Source of the DNA: Cellulomonas sp. S1-8
Lineage (GTDB): Bacteria; Actinomycetota; Actinomycetes; Actinomycetales; Cellulomonadaceae
Direction of reading: 5' to 3'
NCBI RefSeq assembly: GCF_026184235.1
Contig: NZ_CP110806.1
Location: forward strand, 3,472,001-3,536,000
DNA: 64,000 bases
Shown here: piece by piece, positions 42,122 to 50,779 of the stretch
Position numbering within the stretch: the first letter of the stretch is position 1
Layout: the number at the start of each line of letters is the position of its first letter
Program-made: the position numbers and the translations under genes
The notes under the pieces: generated by a model
Database searches by the model: none
The model's input: the letters and a program-made list of their open reading frames with translations, nothing else
Told to the model about the DNA's origin: nothing

Positions 42122-44089
42122 GTGGTGGGCGACGCGGCGGTGGACCGGGTGCTCGCGGGTCTCGACGAGCAGCAGACCGCTGCCGTCCTGGCGCCGCCGG
42201 GGCCCGTCCGGGTCATGGCCGGTGCCGGGACCGGTAAGACCCGCACGGTCACGCACCGCATCGCGTACCAGCACCTGACCGGGGCGGTGCCGACCGACGT
42301 CGTCCTCGCGCTGACGCACTCGACGAAGGCCGCGGGCGAGATGCGTGACCGCCTGGGCCGACTGGGGGCCGGCAGCGTCCAGGCCCGCACCTTCCACGCG
42401 GCCGCGCTGCGTCAGCTGCGGTACTTCTGGCGTGCGACAGGCCTGCCCGGCGACGGGCCGGTGCTGCTCGACACCGACGGACGGGGCGCGTTCTACCGGT
42501 ACCTGCGGACCGCCCTGGGCGCCGTGCTGCGGACACCGGGCAGGGACGTGGACGCCGCCCTGGTCACCGACCTGGCGACCGAGCTGACGTGGGCCGCCGC
42601 GCGGGACCTGACGGCCGACGAGTACGCGGAGCAGGCGACGGCTGCCGGGCGACGGCCCGGCATGCCGATCCCCGCCGTCGCCGGGGCGATGCGCCGGTAC
42701 ACGGCCGCCAAGCGTGAGGCCGGCGTGCTGGACTTCGCGGACCTGCTGACCTTCTGCGCGCGGCTGGTCGAGCAGGACGACGACGTCGCGACCACGGTCC
42801 GCCGCCAGTACGCGGCGTTCGTCGTCGACGAGTACCAGGACACCGACCCGGCGCAGCAGCGGCTGCTCGACGCGTGGCTGGGAGGCCGTGACCACCTGGC
42901 CGTCGTCGGCGACGCCCGGCAGGCGGTCTACGCGTTCAAGGGCGCGGACACCTCCTTGCTCCGGGACTTCACGGTGCGGTTCCCGCACGCGGTCACGGTC
43001 GACCTGGTGCGGGACTACCGGTCGACCACGCAGGTGGTCGACGCCGCGAACCGGCTGATGGCGGGTCGGCCGGAGGCCGCCGGACCACCGCTGGTCGGCA
43101 TGCTCGGCGACGGCCCCGCCCCGGTCGTCGTGCGGTGCGACAACGAGGACGACGAGGACGCGCAGATCGTCACGACCGTGCGGACGTGGCTGCGCGCGGG
43201 GGTGCCCGCGCAGGAGATCGCGGTCCTGCACCGCTTCAACGTGCAGGCCGTCCCGATCATCGCGGCGCTGCGCGACGCCGGCATCACGGTGGTCGCCGGC
43301 GACGGGTCCGCGTACTTCGACCGGCGCGAGATCGTGCAGGTGCTCGCGCGGTTGCGCGGACGGGCGTCCGAGGCGCCGGACGACGACCCGGTCGCGGCGC
43401 TCGACGACGCGCTGACCCAGGCGGGGTACGACCCCGACGACCCGCCGGACGGCACCGGTGCCGCCCGCGAGCGCTGGGACGCCCTCGACGCGCTGCGCGC
43501 CCTGGTGGCCTCCCTGCCGGTGCACCTGACCCGCACGCTGCGCACCCTCTCGGCCGACCTCGACCGGCGCGCGGCGGAGGACCACGCGCCTCCCGGCCGC
43601 GGCGCCGTGACGGTCACGACGATCCACAGGGCCAAGGGGCTCGAGTGGGACGCGTGCCTCGTCGCGCGGGCGACCGACGGCTCCCTGCCCTCGGTGTACG
43701 CGACGACGTCCGCGGAGCTCGCCGAGGAGCGTCGTCTCGCCTACGTCGCGACGACGCGCGCGCGACGGCACCTGGTCGCGACGTGGGCCGCCGGGCGGCG
43801 CGGCGGCCGGCCGGCTCGGCGTTCGCCGTACCTCGACGCGCTCGTGCCGGCGCCCGTGCGGCCGGTGGGCACGGGGTCGGCGCCGTGGTCACCGTCGGGG
43901 TCGCCGTCGTCGGACCGCGGGGCCGGGACCGCTGCCGCGGCGGCGCGGTTCACCACCGGGCAGCGGGTCACCCACGACCGCCACGGCCTGGGCCGGGTCG
44001 TCGACGTCCGTGCCGGGAAGGTGACCGTCGACTTCGGGTCGGACGGTCGGCGGACGCTGACGCCGGACAGCAGGCTCGTCGCGCTGTGA
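42122..44089 (+). CDS. UvrD/PcrA-type superfamily 1 helicase
   Basis: 655 residues. Walker A AGAGTGKT at 33-40, motif II VDEYQD at 235-240, motif III-IV GDARQAVYAFKGAD, motif V TIHRAKGLEWD and motif VI YVATTRARRHL are all present. The C-terminal ~45 residues (VTHDRHGLGRVVDVRAGKVTVDFG) form a small beta domain as at the end of PcrA-type helicases. It should unwind DNA 3' to 5' in repair. GTG 42122 follows GGGAGGAC by about four bases; the frame is open further upstream. A piece of this gene is duplicated at 41365-41428. Confidence 0.92.
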   Translation: MVGDAAVDRVLAGLDEQQTAAVLAPPGPVRVMAGAGTGKTRTVTHRIAYQHLTGAVPTDVVLALTHSTKAAGEMRDRLGRLGAGSVQARTFHAAALRQLRYFWRATGLPGDGPVLLDTDGRGAFYRYLRTALGAVLRTPGRDVDAALVTDLATELTWAAARDLTADEYAEQATAAGRRPGMPIPAVAGAMRRYTAAKREAGVLDFADLLTFCARLVEQDDDVATTVRRQYAAFVVDEYQDTDPAQQRLLDAWLGGRDHLAVVGDARQAVYAFKGADTSLLRDFTVRFPHAVTVDLVRDYRSTTQVVDAANRLMAGRPEAAGPPLVGMLGDGPAPVVVRCDNEDDEDAQIVTTVRTWLRAGVPAQEIAVLHRFNVQAVPIIAALRDAGITVVAGDGSAYFDRREIVQVLARLRGRASEAPDDDPVAALDDALTQAGYDPDDPPDGTGAARERWDALDALRALVASLPVHLTRTLRTLSADLDRRAAEDHAPPGRGAVTVTTIHRAKGLEWDACLVARATDGSLPSVYATTSAELAEERRLAYVATTRARRHLVATWAAGRRGGRPARRSPYLDALVPAPVRPVGTGSAPWSPSGSPSSDRGAGTAAAAARFTTGQRVTHDRHGLGRVVDVRAGKVTVDFGSDGRRTLTPDSRLVAL

Positions 44090-44099
44090 GGACGTCGCC

Positions 44100-45080
44100 T
44101 CAGCCCGTGACGGGCTGCGGCGCGGTGCACGACGTCAGCGACCGGTCGTCCAGCCGGACGTCGACGTCGACGGCTCCCGTGCCGGCACGCTCGACCGGGA
44201 ACGACACCCACCCGTGGCCCAGCACCACCTCGTTGTCGACGGACGCACCGCCGGCCGTCGTGCGCACGAGGAGGAAGCCGTCGGGGTCGGCGTCCTCGGT
44301 CAGCTCCCAGGACGCCTCGAGAGACAGCCGCTCCCGGTCCGTGCGCCGCTCGCCGTCGACCCACGGCCACAGGCGCGTCATCCGGGTCCACTCGGTCTCG
44401 CGGACGAGCACCACGTCCAGTACGCGGACCGGAGCGCCCGGGGTCTGCTCGCCGAGCTCGCACGTGCTCGACCCACGACGGTCCACCCCGGTCGACTCCC
44501 CCACCGTCACCCCGAACGCGAGGCCCACGACGACGACCACCCAGGCGGTGACCGTCGCGACGACCGCCCCCCGGTCACCGCGCGGCGCGGGCGGGCGGTG
44601 CGCGACGACCGTCCCGACGATGCTGTCGGCGACCGTGCGCCGCTCGGCGTGCCACAGCGGCCGCAGGTAGCCGATGAAGACGATCGCGTCGAGCAGGTGC
44701 GCGCACCACCGCAGCACCGAACGCACCACGCCGGGCGGGCCGCCCACCGGTCCGTCGACGGGTGCGCGCACCACCTCGATGCCCAGGACGCGGCGCCCGG
44801 GCGTCTGACCGGTCAGCCCCTGCAGCACGAGCAGCGCCAGCCACGCCCCGACGAGCACGCCGGACGACGTCCACGGCAGCGTGGCGTCGGGACCTGCGCT
44901 GTCGAACGTCGGCTGCAACGACGGCGCAGCGACCTCGTCCCCGACGGCGAACCACGCGACCGCACCCAGCACCGCTGAGTCGAGCAGGGCGGCGACCACG
45001 CGGCGTCCCCAGCTCGCGAGCTGCGGCATCACGACATCGGTCGTCGCGGGCAGCGGCAGCGTCGTCGTCACGCGGGACAT
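44100..45080 (-). CDS. RDD family membrane protein
   Basis: 326 residues. LASWGRRVVAALLDSAVLG opens the RDD domain (Arg and two Asp positions), with LTGQTPGRRVLGIEVVR and a third helix; the helices lie at about 26-45, 73-90, 130-150 and 180-200. The C-terminal ~110 residues are beta-rich and extracytoplasmic, not recognised. Convergent with the helicase 10 bases away. Its C-terminal coding region is partly copied in the remnant at 41429-41523. Confidence 0.82.
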   Translation of the reverse strand: MSRVTTTLPLPATTDVVMPQLASWGRRVVAALLDSAVLGAVAWFAVGDEVAAPSLQPTFDSAGPDATLPWTSSGVLVGAWLALLVLQGLTGQTPGRRVLGIEVVRAPVDGPVGGPPGVVRSVLRWCAHLLDAIVFIGYLRPLWHAERRTVADSIVGTVVAHRPPAPRGDRGAVVATVTAWVVVVVGLAFGVTVGESTGVDRRGSSTCELGEQTPGAPVRVLDVVLVRETEWTRMTRLWPWVDGERRTDRERLSLEASWELTEDADPDGFLLVRTTAGGASVDNEVVLGHGWVSFPVERAGTGAVDVDVRLDDRSLTSCTAPQPVTG

Positions 45081-45283
45081 CGTGGCAGCGAGCGGGCCGC
45101 AGGACCAGGTCCGGACGGCGGACCGTGCGCCAGCCCCTGGTCGCGCCGCCCGAAACCGCTTCCTGAGGGGTCTCTCCGGGTCATCGCCGTCCGCGTACCC
45201 TGGGTCCTCGGACGCGCACCGCTGACCTGGGGTTCTCTCGTAGGTTCTCTCTCGCCAAGTTTCAGTGAATGTCTGCTCGTCCC

Positions 45284-45356
45284 GGGCCTCTAGCTCAACT
45301 GGCAGAGCAGCGGACTTTTAATCCGCGGGTTGTGGGTTCGATCCCCACGGGGCCCA
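45284..45356 (+). tRNA. tRNA-Lys (anticodon UUU)
   Basis: 73-base cloverleaf: acceptor GGGCCTC/GGGGCCC, D stem GCTC/GAGC, anticodon stem GCGGA/TCCGC with loop CTTTTAA (anticodon at 45317-45319), T stem GTGGG/CCCAC with TTCGATC loop. CCA is not encoded. tRNA genes are common integration sites; an AbiE-type toxin-antitoxin pair lies downstream. Confidence 0.95.
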
Positions 45357-45413
45357 CCCCTGTGATCGGCGCGAAGTCGCGCTTGCTGACGAGCTCGCGC
45401 CGTGCTGCCGTCA

Positions 45414-46196
45414 TCACGGCAAGCCCGCGGTGAGGATTCGCAGCGCCGCCTGCCCGTTCCGGGCGCGATCTCGGTCGAGCAGCCGCCAGACCGGCGAGTC
45501 GTCCGGCAGGTTGCGGCCCAGCAGGCCCAGACGTGCCCTGTCCGAGCCCTTGAACTCCTCACGTGCGGCATACGGGTCGTCCAGGCACGCCAGCAGCACG
45601 CAGGCGTCCACGAGATGGCGTTGTGGGTCACGCGAGTCCGTCTGGTACGCAGCAGCCTTGAGGACGAGCGCACCGAGCACCGACGGCACGCTGACGGTCG
45701 TCGTGTGCCCGTCCGCGATGACCAACGTCGCATTCATCGTCCTACCCAGCGCCTGCGTGCCGCCCTCGATCGCGACCATGTCCCGACCGCACAGCTTCCG
45801 CATCACCCTCGGGGCCGGATGATCGGCGACGAGGACGTCGACGACGTCGTCCTCGGACGCCACCAGGTCGACCGAGTGCCTGCCGCGCCGGAACCGGTGC
45901 GCCGTGTTCTCCCGTGGGTCGATCGACTCCAACAGCGCGTACCCCAGAGACTCCAATGCGGTGGCTGCCGCACTCGGGGCACCGGGAGTCGTCTCGATGT
46001 GCAGCACCATGTCGATGTCGTCCGTCGGGCGCGCCGAGTCGATCCCGTGAGCCGCGGCGTGGAGCTGGGTCATCAGTCCACCGACGAGCGTCCAGCACTG
46101 GTGCGGGAGGGCTTGTTCGATCTCGACCACGTTCGGCCACGGCGATCCCCATCCTCCCGGTGGCGTGGGCACCGCGACGGTGAGCCGGTCAGTCAC
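45414..46196 (-). CDS. AbiEii-type nucleotidyltransferase toxin
   Basis: 260 residues. LVGGLMTQLHAAAHGIDSAR and PTDDIDMVLHI give the GG and DxD-type motifs of the AbiEii/DUF1814 nucleotidyltransferases, toxins of type IV-like abortive infection systems. PSVLGALVLKAAAYQTDSRDPQRHLVDACVLL is the conserved C-terminal helix region. Together with the HTH gene upstream it makes an AbiE-like pair. GTG 46196 overlaps the preceding gene by eight bases. Confidence 0.82.
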   Translation of the reverse strand: MTDRLTVAVPTPPGGWGSPWPNVVEIEQALPHQCWTLVGGLMTQLHAAAHGIDSARPTDDIDMVLHIETTPGAPSAAATALESLGYALLESIDPRENTAHRFRRGRHSVDLVASEDDVVDVLVADHPAPRVMRKLCGRDMVAIEGGTQALGRTMNATLVIADGHTTTVSVPSVLGALVLKAAAYQTDSRDPQRHLVDACVLLACLDDPYAAREEFKGSDRARLGLLGRNLPDDSPVWRLLDRDRARNGQAALRILTAGLP

Positions 46197-46848
46197 GCAG
46201 ACCCTCCAGTGCGCGTCCGAGAGCGTCCGCACCCGCTCGCTGCTCACGCGGGTCGAGCGAGCCGGCCAGGTCGAGTGCTGCGAGGACCTGTCGCTCCGCC
46301 AGCGCCCTGACGACCACCTGAGCCATCGTGGTGGCGCGCAGGGTGATGCGTCCGGCACTGTCGGGCTTCAGTCCGTGACCGACGACGTACGACGCAGCCA
46401 CCGATGACGGCACGTAACCGTCGAGCACCCCCGGCGCCCGGGAGGCCAGCCCCAGCCCGCCCGCATCAGGCTCGACGAGGTGCGGGCGCAGGTGCTCGAC
46501 GGTGGCCGGGTGCCCGGCATAACGGGTGACGGTCGCACGGGCGCGGGCGCGCTCGACGAGCTCGGTCGGTTGAATGTCGCGCAGTCGACCGCGCAGCCTG
46601 GACCGCTGCGCCGCGCCCATCCACGGTGCGTCTTCGCCGGACAGCATCGCGATCGCACCCCACGCGGTCTCGGTCGACCACGGTGCGCGCCGGTGCCTGG
46701 CCACGGCGAGGTACTGGTCGACGGAGGTGGCATCGAGGACGCCACGGGCGAGCTGGACGAGCTGTCCGTCGCGGGCGAGGCGCTGGACCTGACGTGGCGT
46801 GACGTCCAGGAGCGCGGCGACATCCTGCGTGGTCACCATGCCGCTCAT
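46189..46848 (-). CDS. AbiEi-type HTH antitoxin
   Basis: 219 residues. VTTQDVAALLDVTPRQVQRLARDGQLVQLARGVL is the N-terminal winged HTH of AbiEi-type transcriptional regulators. The rest is the C-terminal domain that usually binds the operator or toxin. ATG 46848 was chosen because the frame upstream runs into the operator. Probably represses its own operon at the palindrome just upstream. Confidence 0.78.
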   Translation of the reverse strand: MSGMVTTQDVAALLDVTPRQVQRLARDGQLVQLARGVLDATSVDQYLAVARHRRAPWSTETAWGAIAMLSGEDAPWMGAAQRSRLRGRLRDIQPTELVERARARATVTRYAGHPATVEHLRPHLVEPDAGGLGLASRAPGVLDGYVPSSVAASYVVGHGLKPDSAGRITLRATTMAQVVVRALAERQVLAALDLAGSLDPREQRAGADALGRALEGLRD

Positions 46849-46857
46849 GACGACTAG

Positions 46858-46873
46858 TGTCGCTATGGCGACA
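46858..46873. promoter_or_regulatory. Operator-like palindrome upstream of the AbiE pair
   Basis: TGTCGC and GCGACA around TATG, ten bases before the AbiEi-like start. Fits the autoregulation known for AbiE systems. Confidence 0.6.
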
Positions 46874-47247
46874 TGATCCGTCAATCACGGCGGGGTCCCG
46901 CCCTACCCCGGCAACGACGGACACGTCCCGCCACCCGCACACCGCCGGATGACTCACGCGCGACCCGCTACGAACGCGTCGATGCCTCGCTCGTCGCCTC
47001 ACCAGCCGCTGCACCCACCGACACCTCGCCCGCCCGCCGCATCAGCTCGGCCGGCATCCACGGGTACGGGTCCTCCAGGGGCTCCGACGGGCCGATCGTG
47101 CGCCGCGCTCTCACCCCGCGCGCGGCTCGTGACACCGGCAGACACGCTCCTGCCACCCCAGGCGGTCGCTCCGCACCGGCTCCCATCTCCTGCCGACAAC
47201 CCGACAGCGTGATACATATCACAGGACCGCTGAGCAGAGGAGACACG
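46874..47247. other. 374-base gap before the sugar porter
   Basis: Contains the palindrome at 47209-47222 and a weak minus-strand open frame ending at 46968 (about 50 codons, protein-like PSEPLEDPYPWMPAELMRRAG). This may be the remains of a gene; it has no convincing start. No RNA gene seen. Confidence 0.4.
47209..47222. promoter_or_regulatory. Palindrome GTGATACATATCAC upstream of the sugar porter
   Basis: Six-base arms around CA, 26 bases before the ATG. Probably a repressor operator; the TACATAT core could also be the -10 region. Confidence 0.5.
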
Positions 47248-48663
47248 ATGGCTGACAGCGCACCGACGGTCGAGCGGTACCACGCCGGCCGGGTGATCAT
47301 GCTCGCGGCCGTCGCCGCGCTCGGTGGATTCCTCTTCGGTTTCGACACCGCGGTGGTCAACGGCACGGTCGTGGCCGTCCGCGCGGAGTTCGGGATGGGA
47401 GCGGGGCTCACGGGATTCGTGGTCTCGTCCGCCCTGCTCGGCTGCATCGCGGGCGCCTACCTCGCCGGCCGGCTGGCGGACCGTCAGGGCCGCATCCGGG
47501 TCATGGTGCTCGCCGCCGTGCTCTTCATGATCAGCGCCATCGGTTCGGGCCTGGCGATCGGCCCGATCGACCTCATCGTCTGGCGGGTGGTCGGAGGAAT
47601 CGGGGTGGGCGCCGCTTCCGTCATCGCCCCCGCGTACATCGCGGAGATCTCCCCCGCCGCCGTCCGTGGTCGCCTCGGCTCGCTCCAGCAGCTGGCGATC
47701 GTCACCGGGATCTTCGTCGCCCTCCTCTCCGACGCCCTCCTCGCCAACATCGCAGGTGGCGCCGCCGAGGAGCTGTGGCTGGGTCTGGACGCCTGGCGGT
47801 GGATGTTCCTGGTCGAGGTGATCCCCGCGCTCGCCTACGGGATCCTCGCCCTGCAGATCCCGGAGTCCCCGCGCTACCTCGTCGCCAAGGGCGAGCTGGA
47901 CCGCGCCCATTCCGTGCTCGGTCAGGTGCTCATCACGGGGGTGAAGGAGCGGATCGAGGAGATCCGCAAGACCGTCAAGCAGGACGCCAGGACCTCGTTC
48001 GCCGACCTGCGCAAGCCGTCCGGCGGCCTGCTGCCGATCGTCTGGATCGGCATCGCCCTGTCGGTGTTCCAGCAGTTCGTGGGGATCAACGTCATCTTCT
48101 ACTACTCCTCGACGCTGTGGCAGTCGGTGGGGTTCACCGAGGCAGACGCCCTCACCCAGACGGTCATCACCTCGGTGACCAACATCGTCGTGACGATCGT
48201 GGCGATCTCCTTGATCGACAAGATCGGCCGCCGCAAGCTGCTTCTCATCGGGTCCGCCGGCATGTTCGTCATGCTCGGCGCCCTGGCGGTGGTCTTCGGC
48301 ACCGCGAGCCTGGTCGAGAACGCCGAGGGCATCCTCGAGCCGACACTCGGGGACACGCAGGGTGTGATCGCGCTGATCGCGGCCAACGGGTTCGTCGTCT
48401 TCTTCGGGATGTCCTGGGGCCCGGCCGTGTGGGTCCTGCTCGGTGAGATGTTCAACAACCGCATCCGGGGCACGGCGCTGGGACTGGCCGCCGCCGCGCA
48501 GTGGCTGGCGAACTTCCTCATCTCGACGACGTTCCCCGCCATGGCCGAGATCGGGCTGTCGTTCGCGTACGGCTTCTACACGTTCTTCGCGCTGCTCTCG
48601 CTGTTCTTCGTGGCCAGGTTCGTGCCCGAGACCAAGGGCCGCCAGCTGGAGGACATGGCGTGA
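47248..48663 (+). CDS. MFS sugar porter
   Basis: 471 residues, 12 predicted helices. Sugar porter signatures are complete: GGFLFGFDTAVVNG near the N-terminus, GRLADRQGR, PESPRYLVAKG at the end of helix 6, QQFVGINVIFYYSSTLW in helix 7, and PETKGR at the C-terminus. It should import a hexose, pentose or polyol with protons or sodium. ATG 47248 follows AGAGGAG. Several stretches use less GC-rich codons than neighbouring genes. Its operator suggests sugar-dependent control. Confidence 0.92.
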   Translation: MADSAPTVERYHAGRVIMLAAVAALGGFLFGFDTAVVNGTVVAVRAEFGMGAGLTGFVVSSALLGCIAGAYLAGRLADRQGRIRVMVLAAVLFMISAIGSGLAIGPIDLIVWRVVGGIGVGAASVIAPAYIAEISPAAVRGRLGSLQQLAIVTGIFVALLSDALLANIAGGAAEELWLGLDAWRWMFLVEVIPALAYGILALQIPESPRYLVAKGELDRAHSVLGQVLITGVKERIEEIRKTVKQDARTSFADLRKPSGGLLPIVWIGIALSVFQQFVGINVIFYYSSTLWQSVGFTEADALTQTVITSVTNIVVTIVAISLIDKIGRRKLLLIGSAGMFVMLGALAVVFGTASLVENAEGILEPTLGDTQGVIALIAANGFVVFFGMSWGPAVWVLLGEMFNNRIRGTALGLAAAAQWLANFLISTTFPAMAEIGLSFAYGFYTFFALLSLFFVARFVPETKGRQLEDMA

Positions 48664-48820
48664 TCAGGGCGTCGGGGCACGCCGCCGTCCGCAACGTGCT
48701 GCGTGACGTCTGACGGAGAGCCGAGGACGCGCAGCGGTGAACGTCGCCGCCCGGGCGCACCGGTACGCCGAGGTGATCCCCGGTGCGATGCGAGCTGCCG
48801 CTGTCGGCGTGAGGCAGGTC

Positions 48821-48882
48821 CGCCGAGCTCGTCCTTCGGCGGGTCTCCGTACCCCAGAGGCCGCCGAAGGACGAGCTCGGCG
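48821..48882. terminator. 22-bp perfect stem with 18-base loop
   Basis: Arms at 48821-48842 and 48861-48882 are fully complementary. It lies 157 bases after the sugar porter stop. A terminator is likely; the arm length is greater than usual, so a palindromic mobile element is also possible. Confidence 0.65.
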
Positions 48883-48928
48883 CCGATCGGCCGCGTAGAG
48901 GACGGCCCGGGTGAAGTGAGTGAATCTG

Positions 48929-48958
48929 TTCAACCCGCGACCGCCTGGTCCCGATAAA
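48929..48958 (+). promoter_or_regulatory. Promoter-like site before the small gene
   Basis: TTCAAC (48929-48934) and GATAAA (48953-48958) with an 18-base spacer; predicted start near 48965, 43 bases before the ATG. Confidence 0.45.
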
Positions 48959-49007
48959 CACACAAGGACAGGAAGACGGGCGTACGTAGCCCCGGGTGAG
49001 GGGACTC

Positions 49008-49208
49008 ATGATGAGCATGACGATCGTCAGCGACACCCGTCGCGAGAGCAGCCCCCCGCTCGCCGTGTCCCTCGGGCTCGTGCGCAGCACCCCGCCGCCC
49101 GTCCGGCTCCCGTCGCTCGCGCAGCAGATCGTCCCCGGGCTCTCGCCGCTGGAGGCGTCGGGCTGGGCCGAGGTCGTCGACACCGGCTACCCGGTCGCAC
49201 GTCGCTAG
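49008..49208 (+). CDS. Small protein, unknown
   Basis: 66 residues, no family recognised. ATG 49008 (ATGATG) lies just after GAGGGG, and a promoter-like sequence lies about 50 bases upstream, which supports a real gene. The sequence is Pro/Ser-rich in the middle and ends LSPLEASGWAEVVDTGYPVARR; no signal peptide or membrane segment is seen. Confidence 0.5.
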   Translation: MMSMTIVSDTRRESSPPLAVSLGLVRSTPPPVRLPSLAQQIVPGLSPLEASGWAEVVDTGYPVARR

Positions 49209-49322
49209 ACCCTCCCGGGCGGTCGCATCCGGACGTGCTGTGAGCGACGCCCCCCTCGGGGGTACGTCACCGGCGGCGGCGATGCGGGATCGTGGGTCCG
49301 ACCCGCGTCCCGGAAGGACCCC

Positions 49323-50417
49323 ATGCCCGCCTCCGCCCTGTTCTCCCCGTTCACCCTGCGCGGCACGACGTTCGCGCACCGCGTGTGGATGGCGCCGATG
49401 TGCCAGTACTCCGCCCTGCCCGACGGCCCGGATGCCGGCGCGCCCACGGACTGGCACGTGCAGCACTACGGGTCGCGCGCGGCGGGCGGGGCGGCGCTCG
49501 TGATCGTCGAGGCGACGGCGGTGGTTCCCGAGGGGCGGATCAGCCCGTTCGACCTGGGGATCTGGGACGACGGGCAGGTCCCCGCGCACCGCCGGGTCGT
49601 CGACCTGCTCCACGCGCAGGGCGTGCCCGCGGGCATCCAGCTGGCGCACGCCGGGCGCAAGGCGAGCACGGACGCTCCGTGGCACGGCGGCGGCCCCGTG
49701 GGTCCGGACGCGGGCGGGTGGCCGGTGGTCGGGCCGAGCGCGGTGCCGTTCGCCGACGGGCACCCGACGCCGGCCGCGCTGACGACGGAGCAGGTCGCGG
49801 ACGTCGTCGAGGCGTTCGCGGCAGCCGCGCGCCGGGCCGTCACCGCGGGGTACGACGTGGTCGAGGTGCACGCCGCGCACGGCTACCTGCTGCACCAGTT
49901 CTGCTCGCCGGACTCCAACGTGCGCGACGACGTGTACGGCGGGTCGTTCGAGCACCGCACGCGCCTGGTGCGGGAGGTGACGTCGGCGGTGCGCGCGGCC
50001 GTGCCGGACGCGATGCCGGTGCTGGTGCGGGTCTCGGCGACCGACTGGGTCGAGCCCGCGGGCTGGACCGCCGACGACACCGTGCGCCTGGCCCGGGACC
50101 TCGCGCCGCTGGGCGCGGACATGGTGCACGTGTCGACGGGCGGCAACCTGCCGCGCGTACGCATCCCCGTCGAGCCGGGCTACCAGGTGCCGTTCGCGGC
50201 CCGGGTGCGTGCCGAGGCAGGCGTGCCGACGGTCGCGGTGGGCGCCATCACCGACCCGGCGCAGGCGGAGCGGGTGATCGCCGACGGGTCCGCCGACGCG
50301 GTCGCGCTCGCCCGTCCGCTGCTCGTCGACCCGTTCTGGCCGCGGCGCGCGGCGCTGGCGCTGGGCGTCGAGGTGCCCCTGCCGCCGCAGTACGAGCGGG
50401 CCCGTGAGCTGCTCTGA
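49323..50417 (+). CDS. NADH:flavin oxidoreductase, old yellow enzyme family (YqjM-like)
   Basis: 364 residues. HRVWMAPMCQYSA carries the Cys typical of the thermophilic-like YqjM group, QLAHAGRKAS the active-site His region, and VEVHAAHGYLLHQFCSPDSN the His-His substrate-binding motif region. FMN-dependent reduction of C=C bonds in enones is the likely reaction. ATG 49323 follows GGAAGGA. Confidence 0.9.
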   Translation: MPASALFSPFTLRGTTFAHRVWMAPMCQYSALPDGPDAGAPTDWHVQHYGSRAAGGAALVIVEATAVVPEGRISPFDLGIWDDGQVPAHRRVVDLLHAQGVPAGIQLAHAGRKASTDAPWHGGGPVGPDAGGWPVVGPSAVPFADGHPTPAALTTEQVADVVEAFAAAARRAVTAGYDVVEVHAAHGYLLHQFCSPDSNVRDDVYGGSFEHRTRLVREVTSAVRAAVPDAMPVLVRVSATDWVEPAGWTADDTVRLARDLAPLGADMVHVSTGGNLPRVRIPVEPGYQVPFAARVRAEAGVPTVAVGAITDPAQAERVIADGSADAVALARPLLVDPFWPRRAALALGVEVPLPPQYERARELL

Positions 50418-50481
50418 CCACGAGCCGCCCTGATCGCGAGCCCCGTCCGCGGACGGGGCCCGCGTCTGGGGCGGCGACACC

Positions 50482-50508
50482 ATTGCCGCGGCGCCTGCAT
50501 GCGGCAAT
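50482..50508. promoter_or_regulatory. Inverted repeat upstream of XRE gene
   Basis: ATTGCCGC and GCGGCAAT separated by 11 bases, ending ten bases before the ATG at 50518; probable autoregulatory site. Confidence 0.5.
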
Positions 50509-50517
50509 AGTGACGCC

Positions 50518-50763
50518 ATGGAACACCTTCCCGAGACCACTTCGTCCACGTCATCACGCCCTCGGTCACCCAGCGACGTGGGGGCTTTCCTGCGCCAGGC
50601 CCGCCAGCGGGAGAACCTCTCGCAGGACGCCCTCGCCGACGAGCTCGGCATCGACAGGCGCGTGCTGCAGCGCATCGAGTCCGGTGCGGGCACCCTCTAC
50701 GCCCGTCGGCTGTTCATGCTGATGGCGCGTCTCGGCGTCGAGATGGAGCTGCGCGCGAGGTGA
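50518..50763 (+). CDS. XRE family HTH protein, HipB-like
   Basis: 81 residues. DVGAFLRQARQRENLSQDALADELGIDRRVLQRIESG is a complete Cro/CI-type helix-turn-helix near residues 20-56, and the C-terminal RLGVEMELRA strand is typical of HipB-like antitoxins. The expected partner, a HipA kinase gene, is absent nearby, so it may be an orphan regulator. ATG 50518; the upstream inverted repeat suggests self-regulation. Confidence 0.82.
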   Translation: MEHLPETTSSTSSRPRSPSDVGAFLRQARQRENLSQDALADELGIDRRVLQRIESGAGTLYARRLFMLMARLGVEMELRAR

Positions 50764-50779
50764 CGTGCCGCCCGGCGGG

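Larger units (their letters stand above)
48664..49007. other. 344-base gap with long hairpin and promoter
   Basis: Holds the 22-bp stem at 48821-48882 and a promoter-like pair at 48929-48958. No gene visible. Confidence 0.6.

Noticed and set aside
46968..47117. Minus-strand small frame containing DPYPWMPAELMRRAG
   Set aside because: Protein-like but without a convincing start or ribosome site and no recognised family; noted only in the gap entry.
45357..47247. Possible prophage or integrative element after the tRNA
   Set aside because: No integrase, and no second copy of the tRNA 3' end found in the window.
50518..50763. HipAB toxin-antitoxin system
   Set aside because: HipB-like protein only; no HipA kinase gene adjacent.
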